This document shows positions 33,308 to 41,843 of a DNA stretch of 64,000 nucleotides, piece by piece; within the stretch, counting starts at the first letter, position 1; each line of letters opens with the position of its first letter. The position numbers were made by a program, and so were the translations under genes. Under the pieces are notes generated by a model. That model was given only the letters and a program-made list of their open reading frames with translations, was not told the origin of the DNA and searched no databases. Source of the DNA: JAJVID01 sp050247435 (GTDB lineage Bacteria; Acidobacteriota; Blastocatellia; RBC074); the NCBI GenBank assembly GCA_050247435.1, contig JBFWUF010000042.1, forward strand, positions 1-64,000, in the 5' to 3' direction.

Positions 33308-33709
33308 TTATTGTTGCGGCGGCCTCACCATTTGATTAAGCCCTCTGGTCCTGAGGCTCTCGGTCAATGTCTTGTTGACCTCTTTGGCCTGCTCGACAGT
33401 TTTGTTAGCGCTGTCAATCTGCGATTTGAGATCGTTGAGGCTCGCTTGCAGCGTCTCGTTCTCCTTCTGAGCGGAATTGAGCAGTTCCCGCATCGCGACG
33501 AGCTGCCTGTTCGCTTCATCAATCTTGCCGGAAAGTTGGTCTTTGACGCTCTCAACCTCGTTTTGCAGATTTTTCACCGACGTCTGATTTTCCTTCAGCT
33601 CGCTCTCGAATTTCGAGCCGGTCGTGATCCATGCGCCTCCCAACGAGCCGATCAAGCCAATGATCGCGATGACGATGGCCGCCAGGGCCGATCCTTTTTC
33701 TTCCGCCAT
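33308..33709 (-). CDS. Membrane-anchored coiled-coil protein
   Basis: 133 residues. One N-terminal membrane segment (residues 9-29, AAIVIAIIGLIGSLGGAWIT) is followed by a long heptad-rich helix (about 36-115: LQNEVESVKDQLSGKIDEAN and onward) that should form a coiled coil. There is no enzymatic motif. Proteins of this shape often act as scaffolds or in envelope processes, but nothing here identifies the role. A GGAGGAAA site precedes the ATG. Confidence 0.75.
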   Translation of the reverse strand: MAEEKGSALAAIVIAIIGLIGSLGGAWITTGSKFESELKENQTSVKNLQNEVESVKDQLSGKIDEANRQLVAMRELLNSAQKENETLQASLNDLKSQIDSANKTVEQAKEVNKTLTESLRTRGLNQMVRPPQQ

Positions 33710-33754
33710 GTGGTTTCCTCCAGTTTGCAGCCCTTCTTGCGGGACTTTGATAAT

Positions 33755-35887
33755 TCACTTCGGCGTCACGCCGAGGTTGTGAAACAGGAAGGCGTAAGTG
33801 TCCGCCGTGATCTCGATCTGTTTGGCCGTGCTCGAAGCGCCGTGGCCGGATTTAGTTTCGATGCGAATCAGCACGGGCGCCGGGCCGCGCTGTTTCTCCT
33901 GAATCGTCGCGGCGTATTTGAACGAATGCGCGGGCACCACGCGGTCGTCGTGATCGGCGGTGGTGATCAGCGTCGCCGGATATTTCGTCTCCTTGATGTT
34001 GTGCAGCGGCGAGTAAGCGTAAAGCGCCTTGAACTCAGCCGGGTTGTCCGACGAGCCGTAATCGGCGATCCAGTTCCAGCCGATGGTGAATTTGTGGAAG
34101 CGCAGCATGTCCATCACGCCAACAGCGGGCAGCGCGACTTTGAAAAGTTCCGGACGTTGATTCATCACCGCGCCGACCAGCAAGCCGCCGTTTGATCCGC
34201 CCTGGATCGCCAGTTTCTCCGACGACGTGTATTTGTTGGCTATCAACCATTCAGCCGCCGCGATGAAATCGTCGAAGACGTTCTGCTTTTTCAGCTTCGT
34301 TCCGGCCTCGTGCCACTTCTCGCCGTATTCGCCGCCGCCGCGCATATTGGCCGAAGCGTAGACGAATCCGTTTTCGAGCATCGCGATGCGCAGCGAATTG
34401 AAGCCGGGCGCGGTCGTGATGTTGAACCCGCCGTAGCCGTAAAGCAGCGTCGGGTTCTTGCCGTCAAGCTTCAGGCCTTTTTTGTAAACCAGGAACATCG
34501 GCACGCGCGTGCCGTCCTTGCTGTTGAAGAAGACTTGTTTGGTTTCGTAATCCTCGGCTTTGAAGCCGGGAATTTCAGGGGCGCGGAAGAGCGTACTCTT
34601 CTTCGTGGCGATGTCGTAGCGATAACTCGTCGGCGGGGAATTGAACGAAGTGAAAGTGTAGAAGACGAATTTGTCGTCGTTGTTTCCGCCGAAGCCGCCC
34701 GCAGAGCCGAGTCCCGGCAGTTTGACCTCGTTCTCCAGTTTTCCATCGAGGCTGTAGACGTAAGCCCGCGTCGTCACATCTTTCAGATATGTTGCGAAAA
34801 GCTTGCCACCAGCCGTGCCCGCGTTTTGCAGCGGTTCCGGCTTTTCAGGCAGCACGTCTTTCCAATTTGCTTCAGGCGTTTTCGGATCGAGCAGGATTAC
34901 GCGGCCATTCGGCGCGTTCTTGTTGGTTTCGATCAGGAACTTGTCGCCGACATTGTCAATCACGCCGAAGCTGTCGTCGGTGATTTCGGCGATCAGCGGT
35001 TTGAAAGTTTTGTCGCTCGATTTCGCGTCGCGGTAAAACAGCGCGTTACCTTTCTTGCCCTTGCCGCGATCGGAGATGTTGAGAATGGCGAATCGCTCGT
35101 CTTCGGTCGTGCGCACACCGTGAAATCGCTGCGGATGCGCGGGGTCTTCGTAAACCAGCGTGTCTTCGGATTGCGGCGCGCCGACTTTGTGGAAGTAGAC
35201 CTGATGGTTCTCGTTTTTGGTCGAAAGCTCGTGACCTTTCACCGGCGCCGGATAGCGGCTGTAATAAAAACCATCGCCCTGCCACGCGATGCCGGACACT
35301 TTCACCCAAGTCAAGGTGTCGGCCAGAACCTTGCGCGAGGCGACCTCCATCACGTGGTATTCCTGCCAATCGGAACCGCCACGCGAAATACCGTAGGCCG
35401 CGTATTTGCCGTCTTTCGACATCGCGAACGCGCCGAGCCGTGTCGTGCCGTCTTCCGAAAACTTGTTCGGGTCAATCAGAACTTCAGGCTTGCCGTTCAG
35501 ACCTTTTTGAATGTAGAGCACGCTCTGATTCTGCAAGCCGTCGTTTTTCGAGAAGGTAAAATATTCGCCGCGACGCGACGGCGCTGAAATCCTCGGGTAG
35601 TTGAAAAGCTGCGTCAGCCGGTCTTTGATCTTCGCGCGAAAAGGAATCTTGTCCAGATAGCCGAACGTGACCTTGTTCTCCTCCTCGACCCACTTGGCGG
35701 TTTCGGCGGAATTGTCGTCTTCGAGCCATCGGTAAGGGTCGGTGACTTTGACGCCGTGATAAGTGTCAACGTGATCAACTTTTCTGGTTTTGGGATATTG
35801 CATCGGCTGTTGCGCTGTCGCGGCGAATTGCATCAGGACAAGCGCAAACAGGATTACGGTAGATGATGCGATCAATGTTTTCTTCAT
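33755..35887 (-). CDS. Secreted prolyl oligopeptidase (S9A)
   Basis: 710 residues from the ATG at 35887; the frame is open further up but the signal peptide begins here (MKKTLIASSTVILFALVLMQ). The N-terminal part is the propeller with YPKTRKVDHVDTYHGVKVTD and DPYRWLEDDNSAETAKWVEE. The C-terminal alpha/beta hydrolase has IQGGSNGGLLVGAV (nucleophile Ser565), ADHDDRVVPAHS (Asp) and KSGHGAS (His). It cleaves peptides after proline; export suggests peptide use outside the cytosol. The M61 peptidase gene lies directly upstream. Confidence 0.95.
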   Translation of the reverse strand: MKKTLIASSTVILFALVLMQFAATAQQPMQYPKTRKVDHVDTYHGVKVTDPYRWLEDDNSAETAKWVEEENKVTFGYLDKIPFRAKIKDRLTQLFNYPRISAPSRRGEYFTFSKNDGLQNQSVLYIQKGLNGKPEVLIDPNKFSEDGTTRLGAFAMSKDGKYAAYGISRGGSDWQEYHVMEVASRKVLADTLTWVKVSGIAWQGDGFYYSRYPAPVKGHELSTKNENHQVYFHKVGAPQSEDTLVYEDPAHPQRFHGVRTTEDERFAILNISDRGKGKKGNALFYRDAKSSDKTFKPLIAEITDDSFGVIDNVGDKFLIETNKNAPNGRVILLDPKTPEANWKDVLPEKPEPLQNAGTAGGKLFATYLKDVTTRAYVYSLDGKLENEVKLPGLGSAGGFGGNNDDKFVFYTFTSFNSPPTSYRYDIATKKSTLFRAPEIPGFKAEDYETKQVFFNSKDGTRVPMFLVYKKGLKLDGKNPTLLYGYGGFNITTAPGFNSLRIAMLENGFVYASANMRGGGEYGEKWHEAGTKLKKQNVFDDFIAAAEWLIANKYTSSEKLAIQGGSNGGLLVGAVMNQRPELFKVALPAVGVMDMLRFHKFTIGWNWIADYGSSDNPAEFKALYAYSPLHNIKETKYPATLITTADHDDRVVPAHSFKYAATIQEKQRGPAPVLIRIETKSGHGASSTAKQIEITADTYAFLFHNLGVTPK

Positions 35888-35935
35888 TTCTGATCTCCGA
35901 CAGGTCAAAGCCTGTGTGTAAATTGATGAGCGCAC

Positions 35936-36034
35936 CCTGGGTACGCATCGCTTCCAGCGTGCTATTGGCAAAAGGCCCATTTCATTTCAATCGGTCTTTT
36001 GCCAATAGCACGCTGGAAGCGGTGCGTACCCAGG
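35936..36034. repeat. 39-bp inverted repeat, 'CCTGGGTACGCATCGCTTCC' family
   Basis: The arms 35936-35974 and 35996-36034 are reverse complements with one mismatch (GATGCG against GGTGCG). The loop is 21 bases. The same element, with one changed core word, is found at 63393-63491 before enolase. It lies between two peptidase genes of the same direction. Confidence 0.85.
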
Positions 36035-36044
36035 AGGCCGCAAA

Positions 36045-38024
36045 TTACTTTTCAGACAGCCAGGCCCTGCGCAACGTCTTCTGCGTCTCGCCGGCGTCTT
36101 TCAACTCTGAAATCGTGTAACGGTCGAACGGCTTCGCGGCGGCGGTCAATTCAAAATTCATCAGCCGTTCGCGGCGAAACACGGTCAGCGTCACTCGCTG
36201 GCCCGCGCGCACGTCATTCAGGGTACCGGACTGCCCAGGGCGTTCAATGCTGTTGGCCGCCTCAATTTTCTTGCCGTTTATCGCGATCAGTTCGTCGCCA
36301 CTGTTGACGCCGCCTTCGTAAGCGGGCAAGCCGGCGATGACGCCGGCGGCGACGACACGATCTCCATTGGCTCGCGTGCGGATGCCGAGCGCGCCGGGTT
36401 TATCGGTCTTGCTGTCCGCGTATGGCGTGCCCGGTTGATAGCTCTTCGTCAACTGCAATCCGGCTTTGTTGAAATAGGCCGCGAAATCAATCTCTTCGTT
36501 GCCACTGACGAACCTGTTCCAGAAGCTGGTCAGATCAGCGCCCGCGACTTTTTCAAACGCGGCTTTCAATTCGGCGTCGGTGAAGCCGGGCTTCGGCAGG
36601 TCGTGATTCGCCAGCAGAAGCCGCATCACGTCGTCGAGTGATTTCGTGTTGTTGGTCAGCGCGCGAATCTCGATGTCGAACATCAATCCGAGGATTTCGC
36701 CTTTGGTGTAATACGACATCGCGGTGTTGATCGAATTCTCGTCGGGCCGGTAATGCTTGATCCACGAGTTGAAGCTGGCCGATTCAGCCGATTGCTCGAA
36801 TCTTCCCGGCGTCTGCTGGTACCCGGCGATCATATTGGCCAGACTTTCCAGGTATTCGTTTGCGCTGATCAATCCGGCGCGGCGCAGGATCAGGTCGCCG
36901 TAATAGCTGGTCACGCCTTCAGAAACCCACAACCCGCGCGAGTGATTTTCGCGCTGGTAATCGAACGGCCCCAGCGCCGCAGGGCGAATCCTTTTGACGT
37001 TCCAGTGGTGGAAGTATTCGTGCGATTCCAGGCCCAGAAAGCCTTTGTAGCCTCGCGCGGTTTTGAAGGCTGCTGGCCGCGTCATGCTGACGTTGGAATT
37101 CAGATGCTCGGTGCCGCCACCGATGCCGGGCTGAACGTGGACGATGAAGGTGTAATGGTCGTAAGGCAGCCCGCCGAATATCCGAGCGCCCTCTTCGACA
37201 ATCTTCGCCAGATCGTGTTTTAACCGATTGTCGTCAAACTGGGGGGCCGGTTCGTACTGTCCCCAGATGGCCACGCGGTGCGGTTTGCCGAGCACGGTGA
37301 ATTCCAGTAGTTTGTGCGTTCCGATCTCGGTCGGCGAATCAATCAGGCGGTCGTAATTGGCGGCGGTGTAATAGCCGTCGGCGTCGGGTTGAAGCGCAAG
37401 CGGCGTCGTGACCCGCCAGCCTTCGGGCGTGATGAATTCGATCCGATGGGGGCGATCTTTTGCGCTCGGCACGTACATAAACAGTGACGCGCCATTGAAG
37501 TATGCGTGCGTCGCGTCCAGGTGGCTGGTTTGAGTGAAAAGCTCGTTGGCGTAGACGCGATAGCTGGCGCGGATCGTTTTTGGTTTGTCGTTGCTCGCGC
37601 CGGCCTCGATCCGCCATGTGGCTTTGTCAATTTTTCGCCAGGGCATCATCCGGCCTGATTCTTCGCTAGCTTTGAAATCCTGCACGTGGCGCGCATATTC
37701 GCGCACCAAATACGATCCAGGCGTCCAGACAGGCAAGGAAATGTCCAGTTGCGGCGTGGTTACGGCGCCAATAGTGAACGTGACTTCATAAAGATGCGTG
37801 TGTGGTTGTGGCATCGCCAGCGTGTAACTCAGCTCCAGCGGCCTCGGCGCCGGAGTTGGCGCGGGCGCGGCCTTCGGCTTTGCCCTCTGCCCGAAGGCGA
37901 AGGCTCCAAGCGCGAGAACGATCAACAACGCCGCGACCGGGCGCGCGGTTGCGCCCACGGTTCGGCCCAGGGGTCTGCCCATGTGCCTGCCCATGTGTCT
38001 AGTAGATGCAGTGATGCGGATCAT
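36045..38024 (-). CDS. M61 family glycyl-aminopeptidase-like metallopeptidase with PDZ domain
   Basis: 659 residues. A basic N-terminus with three MGR-type words, a signal/anchor helix (about residues 32-46), and an Ala/Pro linker lead to the M61 N-domain (LELSYTLAMPQPHTHLYEV). The zinc site is HEYFHHW with the third ligand in WVSEGVTSYYGDL. A PDZ domain (about residues 540-635, LPAYEGGVNSGDELIAINGK) follows. M61 peptidases remove N-terminal Gly or Ala from peptides. The start is the ATG at 38024, one codon after a TTG. It probably acts in the periplasm together with the downstream oligopeptidase. Confidence 0.9.
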   Translation of the reverse strand: MIRITASTRHMGRHMGRPLGRTVGATARPVAALLIVLALGAFAFGQRAKPKAAPAPTPAPRPLELSYTLAMPQPHTHLYEVTFTIGAVTTPQLDISLPVWTPGSYLVREYARHVQDFKASEESGRMMPWRKIDKATWRIEAGASNDKPKTIRASYRVYANELFTQTSHLDATHAYFNGASLFMYVPSAKDRPHRIEFITPEGWRVTTPLALQPDADGYYTAANYDRLIDSPTEIGTHKLLEFTVLGKPHRVAIWGQYEPAPQFDDNRLKHDLAKIVEEGARIFGGLPYDHYTFIVHVQPGIGGGTEHLNSNVSMTRPAAFKTARGYKGFLGLESHEYFHHWNVKRIRPAALGPFDYQRENHSRGLWVSEGVTSYYGDLILRRAGLISANEYLESLANMIAGYQQTPGRFEQSAESASFNSWIKHYRPDENSINTAMSYYTKGEILGLMFDIEIRALTNNTKSLDDVMRLLLANHDLPKPGFTDAELKAAFEKVAGADLTSFWNRFVSGNEEIDFAAYFNKAGLQLTKSYQPGTPYADSKTDKPGALGIRTRANGDRVVAAGVIAGLPAYEGGVNSGDELIAINGKKIEAANSIERPGQSGTLNDVRAGQRVTLTVFRRERLMNFELTAAAKPFDRYTISELKDAGETQKTLRRAWLSEK

Positions 38025-38108
38025 CAAGTTCTTCTCTCGATTCTGTTTTCCTGAATTATTGTTGATTTAACGACGTGCGGACGGACGAAAGATAGCACGA
38101 TGAAAAGG

Positions 38109-38205
38109 CATTTTCCATTTTCCATATCGGATTTGTCATTTGTCATTGCCTGAGCCGATCTTTTCCAATGACAAATGACAAATCCGATATGGAAAATGGA
38201 AAATG
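38109..38205. repeat. 40-bp perfect inverted repeat between divergent genes
   Basis: The arms 38109-38148 and 38166-38205 (CATTTTCCATTTTCCATATC and onward) are exact reverse complements over 40 bases with a 17-base loop. It occupies most of the 244-base gap between the divergent M61 and aat genes, so it lies in a shared promoter region. Confidence 0.88.
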
Positions 38206-38268
38206 AAGTCCTTGTCTCATTGACGGTATCTTTTGCTCCTCGCTCAACAGGCGTGGTAATGTGCGCCC

Positions 38269-38889
38269 ATGCGAAGTAGAAAATCGGCCTCCCGCAGGAA
38301 AATCACGCCAGAAATGGTGATCGCCGGATATCAGCAGGGCTATTTCCCGATGGCCAGAGGCAGGTTCGGCGGCATTGACTGGTTTATGGCCGAACCACGC
38401 ACGGTCATACCGCTCGACGACCGGTTTCACGTCCGCCGCTCGCTGCGCAAGACGATCAAGAAGTCGGAATATGAGGTCAGGCTCAACACTGATTTCGCCT
38501 CCGTCATCCGCGCCTGCGCACGCCACGACGAAGTGGAAAACGAAGAGGTCTGGCTGAGCGAGGAGATGATCTCGATTTACCTGGAATTGCATCACCGCGG
38601 GTTCGCGCACTCGATCGAAGTCTGGGACAGCGAGAGGCTAGTGGGCGGTTTGTACGGCGTGTCGTTGAGAGCTGCCTTCTTCGGCGAATCAATGTTCAGC
38701 CGCGCCCCTTCAGCCTCGCAGATCGCGCTCGTGGCGCTGGTTGAAAGATTGCGCGAACGCCACTACTTCCTGCTCGACGCCCAGATGCGAACCTCGCACA
38801 TCGGCTATTTTGGAGCGCTCGATCTGATGCACAACGAATATCTGGGATTGTTGGCCGAGGCGATGCTGGATGACCGGTCTTTTGTTTAA
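38269..38889 (+). CDS. aat: Leucyl/phenylalanyl-tRNA-protein transferase
   Basis: 206 residues, close to the family's usual length. Family blocks are VIAGYQQGYFPMA near the start, EVWLSEEMISIYLELHHRGF, SIEVWDSERLVGGLYGVSLR and AAFFGESMFSRAPSASQIAL, and FLLDAQMRTSHIGYFGA. The enzyme transfers Leu or Phe from tRNA to proteins with N-terminal Arg or Lys, marking them for ClpAP degradation by the N-end rule. No strong ribosome site precedes the ATG at 38269. No clpS or clpA gene is adjacent. Confidence 0.93.
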   Translation: MRSRKSASRRKITPEMVIAGYQQGYFPMARGRFGGIDWFMAEPRTVIPLDDRFHVRRSLRKTIKKSEYEVRLNTDFASVIRACARHDEVENEEVWLSEEMISIYLELHHRGFAHSIEVWDSERLVGGLYGVSLRAAFFGESMFSRAPSASQIALVALVERLRERHYFLLDAQMRTSHIGYFGALDLMHNEYLGLLAEAMLDDRSFV

Positions 38890-38892
38890 GAA

Positions 38893-38970
38893 GGACAAGG
38901 GGAAGAGTGGGCAAGGGGGACAAGGGGACAAGAATATGGAGTGTCCCCTTGTCCCCTCTTCTTCCTCTTC
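38893..38970. terminator. Imperfect inverted repeat, 'GACAAGGGGACA' words; bidirectional terminator candidate
   Basis: Left copies of GACAAGGGGA and GGGACAAGGGGACA pair with TGTCCCCTTGTCCCC, then CTCTTCTTCC pairs with GGAAGAG. It lies exactly between the convergent aat and AIM24 genes, where a shared terminator is expected. Confidence 0.65.
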
Positions 38971-38972
38971 AC

Positions 38973-39866
38973 TCACTCTCCAAAAATATTTCCCAGACTC
39001 CCTCCGCCTCCGCCGCCTTGCGTCGGGAAGAACGGTTTGAGCACGCCGGCGAAAGCGGCGAGGTTGCGCGTCTGGATCAGAATCTCGCCCGGCCCTGCGA
39101 ATTCGGCGACGATGCCTTCGCCGCTCAGGAAGCTGCGGAACCAGCCGGCGGTCGAGGCTTTGCGCAATTCATATTGCATGTGGCCTTCCCACGCGACCAG
39201 ATGGCCGGTGTCAACGACGTACCGCTCGCCGTAATTGAGCCGTTTGCGGTGGATCGAGCCGAACGACGAAACGAGCAGCAACCCCGCCCCCTGCACCTGC
39301 AAAACGAACAATCCTTCGCCGCCGAAGAACGACCGCGCGCCGCCCCAACGGGTGTCAACCGACAGGCTCACGTCGCCCGCCAGATAAGAACTCGATTGCA
39401 CGAAGAAGACCTGGCCGTTCATCTCGATGGCGGCGATGTCGCCCGGCGAGCCTGGGGCGAAACTGACTTCACCGGAGGCGCCGCGCGCTGTGAAGGTCGA
39501 GACGAAAGCCGTCTCGCCGCCCACCGCCCGTTTCAGCGCGCCCATCAATCCGCCCTTCATCTGCGACTGTAATTCGACGTTGCCGGACATCGCGACCATC
39601 GCGCCGGCTTCGGCGTTGATTGATTGCTCCGCCTGTAATTTCACGGTGGCGAGCGCGAAGGCGCCCTGGTACAAAACCTCGTAGCTGTAGCCTCGGCCGC
39701 TGCCGCGTCCGTCGGCGTCAATGTGTATGCCGCCTCCGCCAGGGCCAGCGTATCCGCCGGGAGGAGCGCCCGCCCCTGCCATCCCACTCAAATTCGATCC
39801 ACACACGCTGCAAAAGCGCGCGTCATTCGGAAGATAGTTTCCACATTTCGGACAGTTCATTGTCAT
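38973..39866 (-). CDS. AIM24/TIGR00266-like protein with N-terminal zinc ribbon
   Basis: 297 residues from the ATG at 39866 (AGGAAAGG just upstream). Residues 4-23 form a zinc ribbon (CPKCG and CSVCG), followed by a Gly-rich linker to about 50. The rest is the AIM24 beta-solenoid: YQGAFALATVKLQAEQSINA, EAGAMVAMSGNVELQSQMKG, FFGGEGLFVLQVQGAGLLLV. The family is of uncertain function and often co-occurs with membrane stress proteins. The C-terminal tail is Gly-rich (GGGGGGSLGNIFGE). It converges on aat. Confidence 0.85.
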   Translation of the reverse strand: MTMNCPKCGNYLPNDARFCSVCGSNLSGMAGAGAPPGGYAGPGGGGIHIDADGRGSGRGYSYEVLYQGAFALATVKLQAEQSINAEAGAMVAMSGNVELQSQMKGGLMGALKRAVGGETAFVSTFTARGASGEVSFAPGSPGDIAAIEMNGQVFFVQSSSYLAGDVSLSVDTRWGGARSFFGGEGLFVLQVQGAGLLLVSSFGSIHRKRLNYGERYVVDTGHLVAWEGHMQYELRKASTAGWFRSFLSGEGIVAEFAGPGEILIQTRNLAAFAGVLKPFFPTQGGGGGGSLGNIFGE

Positions 39867-39908
39867 TATTCCTTTCCTGCCTTTCGTAAAAGCTATTTCA
39901 AGGCGATC

Positions 39909-39997
39909 CCCTGGGAACGCACGCGCCCTAGTGCGCCTGGCCGCAATCAAGAGCCACTTGGAAAAAGCCACGCACGCGAGGGCGCGTGCGCCTCCGG
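39909..39997. repeat. Diverged 'CCTGGGAACGCACGCG' inverted repeat
   Basis: CCCTGGGAACGCACGCGCCC on the left and ACGCACGCGAGGGCGCGTGC on the right are related to the family at 13696 and 18783, but the arms are only partly complementary. It lies between the divergent AIM24 and caspase-like genes, upstream of the promoter at 40031. Confidence 0.6.
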
Positions 39998-40030
39998 AGC
40001 CGGGCGATACTGTAATCCAAAACAATTCAA

Positions 40031-40058
40031 TTGACGAAGCTCGACGGTTGGATATACT
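40031..40058 (+). promoter_or_regulatory. Sigma-70-type promoter for the caspase/CHAT locus
   Basis: TTGACG (40031-40036) and TATACT (40053-40058) with a 16-base spacer; each box has one mismatch to consensus. Transcription would start near 40065, leaving a leader of about 180 bases before the caspase-like gene. No operator palindrome was seen around it. Confidence 0.55.
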
Positions 40059-40242
40059 CGACGCCGCGAGGCGCCAGACACTTCGTTATTCAGCTTGAAC
40101 ATATTCATTTTGCCCCTGCCGCCGCGTCGAAGCTCAGCCGTAGTTTTCTTACTTTAGTAACTCGCCGGAAAGGCATGCTTGAAAAGATATGCCAACCGGA
40201 CACGCCAAAACTGGCCGGAACGAACCGAAACAAGGAGGACAC

Positions 40243-41742
40243 ATGGCCAACGAAACAATTACGCCAGATAACCCAACAGACCCGGCAGACATGGATGATC
40301 TGATCGCGTTCAACGGGATTGACGCGACCACGGGCGATTATCTGGTCAAGCCGATGAACGAGAGCGCGGCTTCACGCATCGCCATTGATCACCCGCAGGA
40401 CAAAAATCTGACCAACGCCATTAGCGCCGTGAAACGGCAGGCAGATACCGAACACCTCGGCGCCGCCTTCGACATTGACCTCGAAGACATCACGCAGGCG
40501 GGCTGGGCAATCGTTTTTCACAAAGACGAAGACCAGGCGGTGAAAGACGCTTTTGCGCCATTGATCGAACACCGCCGAAAACAGATCGGCGACGACACCA
40601 TCGTCAAGGTTCTGGAATATCGCGACGGCGATCAGGTGATCGCCTGGCTGGCTCGGCACAAGATCAGATTCGGTCTGGTCGAGCCGGAAAAAGTTCCTTA
40701 CTACATCCTGCTCGTCGGAAGCCCCGGTCGAATCCCATTCGCCTTCGGCCAGGCCCTCGACGTGGTTTATGCCGTCGGGCGGCTTCATTTCGATAAAGTT
40801 GATCAGTATCAGCGATATGTCGAGAGCGTGCTCGAATACGATAGCGCCGCGAAGGTACCGAACAGCAAGGAGATCGTCTTCTGGGGGCCGCGCAACAAGA
40901 ACGACAAGCCGACTAAGCTCAGCTCCGAGCATTTGATCAAACCGCTCGCGCTCGGCGCCGAGGGCGAAAAGAGCGTCATCGAACGCGCCTCGAAATCAGC
41001 GAAGGTCGCCTACACCGGCAAGCTCTTTGAGCCGGCAAACTCCACGAAAGAGAACCTGCTTAGCGTCTTTCGACCCGAAGCTGGCAAAAATGGGCCGTGC
41101 CTGCTCTTCACCGCCAGCCACGGAATAGGCTGGCCGAACGGTCACGAGAGTCAAGCGGGAGCGCAAGGAGCGCTGCTTTGCCAGGACTTTCCGGGGCGCG
41201 GGCTAGGGCCGTTGAAGCCGGATCATTACTTCGCCGCCGCCGACTTGCCGAAGGACGCGCGCGTGCACGGCCTGGTCTGTTTCCACTTCGCCTGCTTCAG
41301 CGCGGGCACGCCCGAAGCCGACCGGTTCTCTTACGCGCCTGGGATTCCTCCGCAGGCTCTGGCGCCGAATCCGTTCTTCTCCGCCTTGCCGCAGGCGTTG
41401 CTCAGCCATCCGAACGGCGGAGCCTTGGGCGTGATCGGCCACGTCGAACGCGCCTGGCAAAATTCGATCATTACCGCCGGCGCGGGGACTCAACTACTGC
41501 CGTTTGAAAACGCGATCGGATTCATCACCAAAGGGCTGCCGCTCGGATGGGCGTTGAAGGAGTTCAACGACGTTTTCGCCGCCAGTTCGGTCAGCCTGAC
41601 AAACAAGATCAGAGAGAAGGACGGCGGCGTGGAGATTCCGGACCGCGAGATCGCCGGGCTGTGGCTGGAACGCAACGACGCCGAAGGATACGTGCTGATG
41701 GGCGATCCGGCTGTTTGTTTGCGTAAGGACGCATTGATGTGA
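40243..41742 (+). CDS. Caspase-like (clan CD) cysteine peptidase
   Basis: 499 residues from the ATG at 40243, placed by an AGGAGG site 6 bases upstream. The segment YYILLVGSPGRIPFAFGQAL and the catalytic pair LLFTASHGIGWPNG (His293) and FHFACFSAGTP (Cys351) mark a clan CD peptidase related to caspases, gingipains and CHAT proteins. The N-terminal 150 residues are unassigned and may be a prodomain. There is no signal peptide, so it acts in the cytosol. It heads a cluster with two CHAT proteins, an alpha/beta hydrolase and a TIR/McrB fusion, so it is probably an effector or protease of that system. Confidence 0.8.
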   Translation: MANETITPDNPTDPADMDDLIAFNGIDATTGDYLVKPMNESAASRIAIDHPQDKNLTNAISAVKRQADTEHLGAAFDIDLEDITQAGWAIVFHKDEDQAVKDAFAPLIEHRRKQIGDDTIVKVLEYRDGDQVIAWLARHKIRFGLVEPEKVPYYILLVGSPGRIPFAFGQALDVVYAVGRLHFDKVDQYQRYVESVLEYDSAAKVPNSKEIVFWGPRNKNDKPTKLSSEHLIKPLALGAEGEKSVIERASKSAKVAYTGKLFEPANSTKENLLSVFRPEAGKNGPCLLFTASHGIGWPNGHESQAGAQGALLCQDFPGRGLGPLKPDHYFAAADLPKDARVHGLVCFHFACFSAGTPEADRFSYAPGIPPQALAPNPFFSALPQALLSHPNGGALGVIGHVERAWQNSIITAGAGTQLLPFENAIGFITKGLPLGWALKEFNDVFAASSVSLTNKIREKDGGVEIPDREIAGLWLERNDAEGYVLMGDPAVCLRKDALM

Positions 41743-41753
41743 GGGACAGGAAC

Positions 41754-41792
41754 ATATGCCATATTTCATATGAAATATGAAATATGGCATAT
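41754..41792. repeat. AT-rich palindrome, 'ATATGCCATATTTCATAT' family
   Basis: Perfect 18-bp arms (41754-41771 and 41775-41792) with a 3-base loop. It uses the same words as the element at 7097-7123. It lies between the caspase-like and CHAT genes and could attenuate or stabilise the joint transcript. Confidence 0.8.
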
Positions 41793-41843
41793 ATTCCCGT
41801 CTTTTCCGTACTCTCTCTTCTTTCCTCTGAAAGGAACTTCTCG

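Noticed and set aside
34310..35587. 425-codon plus-strand frame opposite the prolyl oligopeptidase
   Set aside because: No domain, low-complexity Arg/Val-rich composition; the minus strand encodes a complete peptidase with all catalytic residues.
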